From: Competibacteraceae bacterium UBA2792 | Lineage (GTDB): Bacteria; Pseudomonadota; Gammaproteobacteria; Competibacterales; Competibacteraceae | Length of the DNA: 22,590 nt | NCBI GenBank assembly: GCA_002352125.1 | Contig: DEHU01000004.1 | Coordinates: forward strand, 12,505 to 35,094 | Reading direction: 5' to 3' | In this document: positions 1 to 7,834 of the stretch, piece by piece | Position numbering within the stretch: position 1 is the first letter of the stretch | How the letters are laid out: every line of letters starts with the position of its first letter | The notes under the pieces: generated by a model | The model's input: only the letters and a program-made list of their open reading frames with translations | Told to the model about the DNA's origin: nothing | Database searches by the model: none | Program-made: the position numbers and the translations under genes

Positions 1-3000
1 TTTGGCGGCGGCGCTGGCGCGGGCGCTGCCAGCGCGGGGGCGGACTCTGGCGATCGTGGCCGGTTCGCCGCCGCAACTGGAGCAACGAATCGCCGAAGCT
101 TTGGAGTTGTTACAAGGAAAGCAGCCGTCCGCGCTTTCCGAAGATGTCTACCTGGCCCGTTCCGAGGCTGGAACTGATCGGCCGGGCCGGCTGGCGGTGC
201 TGTTTCCGGGACAGGGCAGCCAGTATCCTGGCATGTTGCGCGAGCTGGCGGTGACCTTGCCGGAGTTGAGGGCGACTCTGGAACGGGCCGACGAGCTATT
301 GCGGGACGTGATCGGCGCCAGCCAGCAAGACCAGGATCGTCTGAGCGCCTTGATCTACCCACCCAGCCGGTTCGATCCTGAGTCGGATCGAGCAGCCCGC
401 GCCCGGTTGACCCGCACCGAAATCGCCCAACCGGCGCTGGGCGCGGTCGAGGCCGGCCTATGGGCGTGGTTGAACACCCTGGATTTGCGGCCGGATTGGG
501 CAGCGGGACACAGCTACGGCGAATACGTGGCCCTGTATGCTGCCGGCGTTTTCGATTTGGATACCTTATTGCGCTTGTCAGAGGCACGGGGGCGATTCAT
601 CGTCGAGGCCGCTTCGGGGGGCGAGCTGGGCGCCATGTTGGCGGCGCGGGCCGATGTCGAGTCGGTGAAAACGGCGCTGGCGGGCGTGGAGGCCATCACC
701 TTTGCCAACTACAACGCCCCCCGGCAACTGGTGCTGTCGGGAACCGCTGCCGCCATCGAACGGGCCGGCCAGGCGTTAGCGGCCCACCGCATCGCCACCG
801 CACCCTTGAATGTGGCCGCTGCATTTCATTCGCCGCTGGTCGAGCCGGCCAGGGCTCGATTAGCGGCCTTCATGGCCGAACTGCCCTTCCATTCTCCCGC
901 TTTTGCGGTCTACGGCAATGCTACGGCCTCGGCGTATCCGGGTGAACCGGCGGCGATCCGGGAACTGCTGGCGGCGCATTTGACCGCCCCCGTCGATTTT
1001 GCCGGCGAGATCGAGGCGATGTACGCCGCCGGGGCGCGTTTGTTTTTGGAAGTCGGGCCGCGCAGCGTGCTGGCCCGGCTGACCCGGCAGATTCTGGGCG
1101 ACCGGCCCCATCTGGCCGTAGCGGTGGATGATCGCGGTGGCGGGTTGACCGGGTTGCTGCACGCGCTGGCCGCCTTGCTGGCGAATGGCGTCGCGCTGGA
1201 TTTGGCGCCCTTGTTCGCGGGACGGATAGCGGACGAACCGCCTTTGGCCCGCCTGCTGGAATCGTCCCGTCCCGCGTCGTTGCCGCCTCATGTCTGGCTG
1301 CTCGGCGGCGGTGGCGTCCGGCGGCCGGGCGAACCCCCTGCGTTCGGAACCAAACCGCTCCTGACCGCCAGCGAGGCGGTGCGGCAACCGCCTCCGCTCG
1401 CGGCGCCGCGAGCTGCGGTGCCGGAAAATGAGCCATCTTTGGAGATCGATACGATGAGTGATAAACCACCCGGTCCGCCGTCGGCGACCGGCTCCACCGA
1501 GCCGTGGGCCGCCGATCAGGCTCTGGCCGGCTATCAGGAAACCATGCGCCAGTTTTTGCAGTTGCAGGAGCGGGTGATGCTGGCCTATTTCGCCGCCGGC
1601 CGGGAGGAGGAGGCTGGACGGTCAGCGCAGCCGTTACCGCCCGCTCTGCCGGTGGTCGTACCGGCTTCGGCGGCCGGGGCCGCGCCGCCCGTTGCGCCGC
1701 CGGTCGCGCCCGCAGCGGTCCAGGCACCAATCGAGAGCGTCGCGCCAGCATCTGTTCCGGTATCGCTCGCCCCGATGCCGGTGGCGGCGGCAGCGCCGCC
1801 GGAAGCGCAAGGCGTGAAATCTGCGGACCTTAAAAGCCTGCTGCTCAAAATCGCCAGCGAGCGCACCGGCTATCCGGAGGATATGCTGGGACTCGATCAG
1901 GACATCGAGGCCGATTTGGGTATCGACTCCATCAAGCGAGTGGAAATTCTGGGCCTGTTTCGCCGCTCGCTGCCGGCCGCGATATCTCGGATGCTCCAGC
2001 CGCATATGGAGGAAATCGCCAGCTTGCAGACCTTCCAGCAGATTCTGGACGCGGTGGTGGCCCGGCTTGATGCCGGCGCCGAACAACCCGCTGCAACCGC
2101 CGTGGCGGGGGAGGGCAGCCGCCCTTTTGAGTTGACCGGGACGGGTTCCGATGCGTGCGCCCCCCTGTCCCGGTTTGTCGTCGAGGCGTACGCGGAGCCA
2201 TTGCCCGATTCGCCGGCCGCTTTGGAGCCGGGGCTGTACCTGTTGACGCCGGACGAACTCGGCGTGGCGGACGCGCTCAGCCGCAAGCTGCGCCAAGCTG
2301 GTGTCCAGCCGATGCTGGTGCCCGAGGAGGTGCTCGGCGACGCCGAGCGTTTGCCGCACTGGCTGGATGCGCAATGGCGGGGGATGTCTATCCGGGGAGT
2401 GATCCATCTGTTGCCGTTGGGCCGGCCTTCGCTTTCCAAGGACGCCGCGCTGGCCGAATGGCGGGAGCGGATCGAGCTGGAGGTCAAGACGCTGTTCGAT
2501 CTGTTGCGGCTGGTCGGTTCCGAGCTGCGCGGTCGCGGGCGTTTGTTGACGGTGAGCGGCATGGGCGGGCGGTTCGGACGGGGGGGGCTGCGGGGTGCCG
2601 ATACGGCCTTTTCTGGTGGCGCTGGGCTGGCGGGCTTGGTGAAGACGCTGAATCTGGAATGGAATGCTGATGCGAGCCAGCCCGGTTTTATCGGCAAGGC
2701 GCTGGATCTGGATCCGGCCGACGACCCCGAGCAGTTGGCGACATGGGTTTTGCGCGAGCTGGCTTTGCCCGGCGGTCGTCGCGAAGTGGGCTATCCGGCT
2801 GGCGTCCGAACCATTTTCCGAACCATCCCGGCATCGCTGTGCCCCTTGCCCGAGCCGCTACGGCGACCGGACGAGCGCTGGGTGGTGTTGGCCACCGGCG
2901 GGGCACGGGGTATCACCGCCGAGATTTTGCTGGAATTAGCTCCCTATCGGCCGACTTTGGTGCTGCTGGGGCGGACGCCGTTGCCGACGGCCGAGGAGCC

Positions 3001-4696
3001 GGCGCTCCGGGATTTGGCGGATGCCGCCGCGCTGCGGCGCCATTTTATCGAGCGGCTGACCGCCGATGGTGCCGCGCCGCGCCCGGTGGAAATCGAGCGG
3101 CGCGTTCAGGCCGTGCTGCGCGACCGCGAAACGCGCGCCAATCTGGCCGATTTTGCCGCACTGGGCGCGCGGGTGGATTATCGGGCGGTGGATGTTCGCG
3201 ACGAAGCCGCCTTGGCCGCTTTGCTGGAGGAGCTTTACGGGCGCTACGGCCGTATCGACGCGGTGATCCACGGCGCCGGAGTGATCGAGGACGGTTGGTT
3301 GCTCGACAAAACCCGCGCCGGCATCGACCGAGTGATCGATACCAAGGTGGACAGCGCGTTCCTGCTAGCGAAACATCTTCGCCCCGACACCCTCAAGTTT
3401 CTCGCCTTTTTTACCTCCGTGGCCGGGCGTTTCGGCAATCGTGGCCAAGCGGATTACGCCACCGCCAACGAAATCCTCGGCCGGCTGGCTTGGGCTGTGG
3501 CCGCCCGTTGGGATTCGGCGGTGAAGGTGGCGGCGGTCAACTGGAGCCCTTGGGATCGAACGACGCACGGCGCCGGCATGGTGACCCCCGAAGTCAGGCG
3601 GCAGTTCGAGGCGCGCGGCGTTCGTCTGGTCGATGCGACGGCGGGCCGGCGGTTTTTGTTGAACGAGTTGCTGTACGGGCCGGCCAGCGAAGTCGAATTG
3701 GTGGCGGGCGATTTTCCCTGGGAATACGAGGAAGCCCGGCTCAGCGCGCTCCCCGGTCAAGCCGATCCGGCTGCGATCACCGCAGGGCCGTGGGCGCTGC
3801 TGTACGGTGGCCGGCTTGTCCAGAGCGGACCTGGCGCCTGGCGGTTCGGCAAAACCTTGGATCTGGTCAGCGATCCTTATCTCGATCAGCATCGGCTGGA
3901 CGGAGTACCGGTGTTGCCGTTCGCGGTGGCGATGGAATACATGGCCGAGGTGGTGGCCGCCTTGGGGTTGGAGGCCGACGTTCTCGAACTGGAGGACGTG
4001 CGGCTGCTCCAGGGCTTGCGGTTATTACAGGGTCGTCTACCGGTCGAGATCGACGTTTGCACCGATCCGGCCTCCTCGCCGGAGCAACGGCGGTTCGATG
4101 TCGTGCTGGGCAGGGCCGACGGCGAAGGCAAATTCGGCTACCGGGCTTCGGTAAAAGCGGGCGGGGATGTTTCCGGCAAACCGGTGCCGCCTTTATCGCT
4201 AAGCAACTCCTTGGCTTCTTTGGCGGTCGAAGACGTTTATCGCCGCTGGCTTTTTCATGGGCCGCTCTTCCAATCCATCGTCCGCATCGAGGCAATCGAT
4301 CATCGTGGGTTCGATCTGGTTTTGGCGCCGAGCCGAGTAGAAGATTTTTGCCCTTTCGCCGGACGGGGAACGTGGCTGATCGATCCGGTCATCGTCGATG
4401 CCTTGTTTCAGGGCGTGCTGATCTGGTCGCGCCGCGTGCGCAATAGCGCCACGCTGCCGAATCGTGTCGGTCTTATCCAGCGGTTTGGCCGGGAAAGCAT
4501 CCCGAACCGGCTGAAAGCGTGCGTTCGCATCCATTCCGAAACGAGCAATCCCGTCACGATGGGCGATGCGGTGATCGTCGATGACCGGGGAAAGGTTCGT
4601 TTGGCGATCCGGCAATTCGAATGCACAGCGAGCGCGGCGCTCAATCGCTTGGGTGGTGGCTGGGCGGGCGGCATGCCCAGCTCGGAACGGTCTTAG
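1..4696 (+). CDS. PfaA/secondary-lipid-type polyketide synthase, 5'-truncated (visible AT-ACP-KR-DH)
   Basis: The frame is open at the left edge, so the true start and probably a ketosynthase lie outside the window; about 1564 codons are visible. In order (residues counted from base 2) they are: acyltransferase at about 60-390, with LFPGQGSQYPGM and the nucleophile motif GHSYGEY (Ser171), plus an AAFHSP motif typical of malonyl selectivity; a helix rich in Gln and Met (YQETMRQFLQLQERVM) and an Ala/Pro linker; one ACP with DLGIDSIKRVEIL, where Ser643 is the phosphopantetheine site; a KR with TGGARGI (about 966), Lys1115, Ser1139, Tyr1152 and Asn1156; and a double-hotdog dehydratase with HRLDGVPVLP (His1297) and DALFQ (Asp1466). 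The KR carries a large charged insertion, as in PfaA-type synthases. No enoylreductase or thioesterase is seen. A single ACP is fewer than the tandem ACPs of true PUFA synthases. Heterocyst-glycolipid-type or enediyne-type iterative synthases are the closest alternatives. The next gene starts 16 bp after this stop. Confidence 0.93.
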   Translation, partial: LAAALARALPARGRTLAIVAGSPPQLEQRIAEALELLQGKQPSALSEDVYLARSEAGTDRPGRLAVLFPGQGSQYPGMLRELAVTLPELRATLERADELLRDVIGASQQDQDRLSALIYPPSRFDPESDRAARARLTRTEIAQPALGAVEAGLWAWLNTLDLRPDWAAGHSYGEYVALYAAGVFDLDTLLRLSEARGRFIVEAASGGELGAMLAARADVESVKTALAGVEAITFANYNAPRQLVLSGTAAAIERAGQALAAHRIATAPLNVAAAFHSPLVEPARARLAAFMAELPFHSPAFAVYGNATASAYPGEPAAIRELLAAHLTAPVDFAGEIEAMYAAGARLFLEVGPRSVLARLTRQILGDRPHLAVAVDDRGGGLTGLLHALAALLANGVALDLAPLFAGRIADEPPLARLLESSRPASLPPHVWLLGGGGVRRPGEPPAFGTKPLLTASEAVRQPPPLAAPRAAVPENEPSLEIDTMSDKPPGPPSATGSTEPWAADQALAGYQETMRQFLQLQERVMLAYFAAGREEEAGRSAQPLPPALPVVVPASAAGAAPPVAPPVAPAAVQAPIESVAPASVPVSLAPMPVAAAAPPEAQGVKSADLKSLLLKIASERTGYPEDMLGLDQDIEADLGIDSIKRVEILGLFRRSLPAAISRMLQPHMEEIASLQTFQQILDAVVARLDAGAEQPAATAVAGEGSRPFELTGTGSDACAPLSRFVVEAYAEPLPDSPAALEPGLYLLTPDELGVADALSRKLRQAGVQPMLVPEEVLGDAERLPHWLDAQWRGMSIRGVIHLLPLGRPSLSKDAALAEWRERIELEVKTLFDLLRLVGSELRGRGRLLTVSGMGGRFGRGGLRGADTAFSGGAGLAGLVKTLNLEWNADASQPGFIGKALDLDPADDPEQLATWVLRELALPGGRREVGYPAGVRTIFRTIPASLCPLPEPLRRPDERWVVLATGGARGITAEILLELAPYRPTLVLLGRTPLPTAEEPALRDLADAAALRRHFIERLTADGAAPRPVEIERRVQAVLRDRETRANLADFAALGARVDYRAVDVRDEAALAALLEELYGRYGRIDAVIHGAGVIEDGWLLDKTRAGIDRVIDTKVDSAFLLAKHLRPDTLKFLAFFTSVAGRFGNRGQADYATANEILGRLAWAVAARWDSAVKVAAVNWSPWDRTTHGAGMVTPEVRRQFEARGVRLVDATAGRRFLLNELLYGPASEVELVAGDFPWEYEEARLSALPGQADPAAITAGPWALLYGGRLVQSGPGAWRFGKTLDLVSDPYLDQHRLDGVPVLPFAVAMEYMAEVVAALGLEADVLELEDVRLLQGLRLLQGRLPVEIDVCTDPASSPEQRRFDVVLGRADGEGKFGYRASVKAGGDVSGKPVPPLSLSNSLASLAVEDVYRRWLFHGPLFQSIVRIEAIDHRGFDLVLAPSRVEDFCPFAGRGTWLIDPVIVDALFQGVLIWSRRVRNSATLPNRVGLIQRFGRESIPNRLKACVRIHSETSNPVTMGDAVIVDDRGKVRLAIRQFECTASAALNRLGGGWAGGMPSSERS

Positions 4697-4712
4697 CGCG
4701 GGATATTCCCAG

Positions 4713-7700
4713 ATGGAAACGATAGGAAAGGGCGATATCGCCATCGTCGGCATGGCCGGCCTGTTTCCGAAAGCGGCTAACGTCATCGCTTATTGGACCA
4801 ATATCCTGGGCAAATGCGACGCGGTTGACGAACCGTTGCCCGATTGGAATGCGGACCGCTATTACGACCCCACCGCGAGCGGCCGGGAAGGCGGCTTTCT
4901 CGAACGAGCCAAGATCTATACCAAACGCGGCGGCTTTCTAAAGGACTTGTCGCGCTTTGACGCTGCAGCCTTCGGGATTATGCCGGTATCGGTCGCCAGC
5001 GGTGAACCGGACCAGTTTCATGCTTTGGATCTGGCCAAGGCCGCGTTGCGGGACGCGGGGCTCGCCGAAAACGGCTATCGGCCCGAATCGACGGGCATCA
5101 TTCTGGGGCATGGCATCCATCCCAATCGCGCCAGCATCAATGGAGTGCAGCACGGGGTGGTCGTCGATCAGATGCTGGATGTGTTGGCGGCGGTGATGCC
5201 GCAGTTGGATAAGGCCCATCGCCAGAAGCTTAGAGCTCTGTTGAAAAACGAGCTGTTACCGATGGATGCCGACAGCATTCCCGGTCTGGTGCCCAACATG
5301 ATGACCGGGCGCATCGCCAACCGCCTCAATCTGATGGGACCCAACTACATCATCGATGCGGCCTGCGCTTCGTCGTTGATCGCCGTAGAAAACGCCATGC
5401 AGGAGCTACAGCGCGGTCGTGCCGACATCATGCTGGCCGGCGGGATCAACACCTCGACGCCGCCTTTGGTGCACATGGTGTTTTGCGAGCTGGGTGCCCT
5501 GTCGCGAACCTCGCGCGTTCGGCCGTTCGACGCTGGGGCGGACGGGACGCTTTTGGGCGAGGGCGGCGGAATCTTGGTGTTGAAACGCCTCGATGAGGCC
5601 GTGCGAGACGGTAACCGGATTTATGCTGTCTTGAAATCGGTCGGCCAATCTTCCGATGGCCGCGCCAAAGGCTTGATGGCGCCGAGGCTGGAAGGAGAAT
5701 TGCTGGCGATGCGGCGGGCCTACCAGCAGGCGCAGCTCGATCCCGCTTCCGTGGGCTTGTTCGAAGCGCACGGCACCGGCATTCCGCTGGGGGACCAGAC
5801 CGAGATCCAGGCGTTGAGGCAACTGTTGGGAGAACGGAAAGGGCGGGTTCCATCGGTCGCGTTGGGTTCGGTCAAGTCCATGATCGGCCATTGTATTCCC
5901 GCTGCCGGTATCGCATCCCTCATCAAGGTGAGCTTGGCGCTGTACCACAAAATTTTGCCGCCCATGCTGTGCGATGAAGTCAACCCTGCCCTGGGTTTGG
6001 AGCAGACGCCGCTATACCTCAATACCGAATGCCGGCCTTGGATCCACGGCGGACGGACACCGCGCCGGGCGGCGGTCAATGCCTTCGGTTTCGGCGGCAT
6101 CAACACGCACGCCATTCTGGAAGAAGCGCCGATCCAGTCCGAAGAACCGCTGTCGGCCTTTCTGGGGCAGCGCTGGCGGAGCGGAAGCGAGCTGCTGGTG
6201 TTTTCGCAATCCGATCGCCCGGCGTTGCTCGATCAAGTCGCGCAGTTGCGCGAGCGGATTCGATTGGAGCCGTCGCTCGATTTGCGGGAGTTGGCGACCG
6301 AGCTCTGGCAGCGGCGCGGCCAAGGCGGACAACGGTTGGCGGTGATCGCCAAAGATGGCCGCGAGCTGGATGCCCGGTTAACGGCCGTGCTCGGTAAGCT
6401 GGCCGATGGCGCCAGAGACCATCTCCATACCCGCGAGGGTGTTTATTTCGGTGCCAAGCCGCTCGCCGGGCGGGTGGCGTTGCTGTTTCCCGGCGAAAAT
6501 TCGCAGTATCCGAACATGCTGCGAGACTTGGCGGTGGAATTTCCGCAGGTGCGTCGCTGGTTCGATTTTCTCGATGGTTTGTACGACGAGGAACGGGAGA
6601 CCGCGCCCAGCCAAGCGATCTTTCCGCATCCCACCGGGCTGACTGCCGAGGATCGAGCCTGGCTGCAGGCGGAACTGCGCGGCATGGAACTTGGGTCGGA
6701 ATCGGTATTTGCCGCCGATCAGGCATTGTTCGCGCTGCTGTCCGCTTTCGGCGTGCGAGCCGACGCCATGCTGGGTCACAGCACCGGCGAAAATGCCGCT
6801 TTGGTGGCTTCGGGAACGATCAAGCTGGATAGGCAGCGGGTCGCCGGGAACATCCGCCGGATGAATGCGCTCTATCGCCGACTGGAATCCGATGGCGCTA
6901 TCCCGGATGGCCGGCTGCTATCGGTGGGAGCGTTGCCGCTAGAGCGAGTGAGAGAGGTCTTGGCGGCCGATTCCCGGCTCCGTTTGACCATGGATAATTG
7001 CAGCAACCAATTCATCCTGTTCGGACCGGCCGAAGCGATTGCCACGGCACACGAAGCACTGAAGCAGCAGGGCGGGTTTTGCAGCGTCCTGACGCTCGAC
7101 CGGGGGTATCACACGCCCTCGATGGCGCCGATGGCGGAAGCGTTCCGGCAACTGTTCGAGGACATCGAATTTGCCGCGACGCCGGTCACCCTTTATTCCT
7201 GCGCCACGGCCGAGCCGTTTCCGAGCGAAGCCGCCGGCATTCGCGACACGGCCGCTGCCCAATACGTGTCGCCGGTGCTGTTTCGCCAAAGCATCGAACA
7301 TCTGTACCGGGATGGTGTCCGGTTGTTTGTCGAAGTCGGGCCGGAGAGCCATTTAACCGCGTTCGTGCGGGATATCCTGCGCAACCGGCCGCATGTTGCC
7401 GTGGCTTCGGACGATCGCCGTCGAGGGAGCGAGACGCAGTTGCGGCACTTGCTGGGAATCCTGTTCGCGCAGGGCCTCGATCTCGATCTGAATCCGCTTT
7501 ATGGCGGTAGCCTCGCACCGTCCGGGAAACCCGCACCATATCTTTCCACCGCCATTCCCGTTATTCGGCTGCCCGAACCCGACGTGTGCCAGTTGAGAGA
7601 TTGGCTCGGTTCGTCCCGCCCGCCAGTTGCCGCCGGCGATACGCTCGATCCTGCGACCGTTTCTCGACCCGCGCCGGCTGCGGCGCCCGTGGCCGTTCCC

Positions 7701-7832
7701 CAGCCCGCGCCAGCAACGGCGAGCATCGGCCGGCAAGCCGCCATCGTCGGCCATTTCGCGCTCATGCGAGATTTTCTGAGCCAGCAGGAGCAGGTGATGG
7801 CCGCTTGGCTGAACCGGCGCCGGATGCGTTGA
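4713..7832 (+). CDS. Ketosynthase-acyltransferase didomain protein of a PfaA-like synthase
   Basis: The ATG at 4713 was chosen because the conserved KS N-terminus (GDIAIVGMAGLFPKA) begins seven residues later; a weak GGGA lies upstream. The protein is 1039 residues. The KS domain (about 5-480) has the full catalytic set: Cys218 in DAACASS, His353 in EAHGTG and His393 in IGHCIPAAG. The AT domain (about 590-900) has LFPGENSQYPNM and GHSTGEN (Ser690), with GYHTP where malonyl ATs have an AFHSP-like motif, so its acyl specificity is uncertain. A Pro/Ala linker and a C-terminal helix (FLSQQEQVMAAWL) resemble the helix before the ACP of the upstream protein, but the gene stops there and has no ACP. 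It therefore presumably uses an ACP in trans, possibly that of the upstream synthase (inference). It is co-transcribed with the genes on both sides; the stop overlaps the likely start region of the next gene. Confidence 0.93.
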   Translation: METIGKGDIAIVGMAGLFPKAANVIAYWTNILGKCDAVDEPLPDWNADRYYDPTASGREGGFLERAKIYTKRGGFLKDLSRFDAAAFGIMPVSVASGEPDQFHALDLAKAALRDAGLAENGYRPESTGIILGHGIHPNRASINGVQHGVVVDQMLDVLAAVMPQLDKAHRQKLRALLKNELLPMDADSIPGLVPNMMTGRIANRLNLMGPNYIIDAACASSLIAVENAMQELQRGRADIMLAGGINTSTPPLVHMVFCELGALSRTSRVRPFDAGADGTLLGEGGGILVLKRLDEAVRDGNRIYAVLKSVGQSSDGRAKGLMAPRLEGELLAMRRAYQQAQLDPASVGLFEAHGTGIPLGDQTEIQALRQLLGERKGRVPSVALGSVKSMIGHCIPAAGIASLIKVSLALYHKILPPMLCDEVNPALGLEQTPLYLNTECRPWIHGGRTPRRAAVNAFGFGGINTHAILEEAPIQSEEPLSAFLGQRWRSGSELLVFSQSDRPALLDQVAQLRERIRLEPSLDLRELATELWQRRGQGGQRLAVIAKDGRELDARLTAVLGKLADGARDHLHTREGVYFGAKPLAGRVALLFPGENSQYPNMLRDLAVEFPQVRRWFDFLDGLYDEERETAPSQAIFPHPTGLTAEDRAWLQAELRGMELGSESVFAADQALFALLSAFGVRADAMLGHSTGENAALVASGTIKLDRQRVAGNIRRMNALYRRLESDGAIPDGRLLSVGALPLERVREVLAADSRLRLTMDNCSNQFILFGPAEAIATAHEALKQQGGFCSVLTLDRGYHTPSMAPMAEAFRQLFEDIEFAATPVTLYSCATAEPFPSEAAGIRDTAAAQYVSPVLFRQSIEHLYRDGVRLFVEVGPESHLTAFVRDILRNRPHVAVASDDRRRGSETQLRHLLGILFAQGLDLDLNPLYGGSLAPSGKPAPYLSTAIPVIRLPEPDVCQLRDWLGSSRPPVAAGDTLDPATVSRPAPAAAPVAVPQPAPATASIGRQAAIVGHFALMRDFLSQQEQVMAAWLNRRRMR

Positions 7833-7834
7833 TT

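Noticed and set aside
2743..4446. Long open frame in another phase inside the synthase gene
   Set aside because: It is rich in Arg, Gly and Ala and lacks domains, as expected of an out-of-frame reading of GC-rich DNA; the synthase frame has clear KR and DH motifs.
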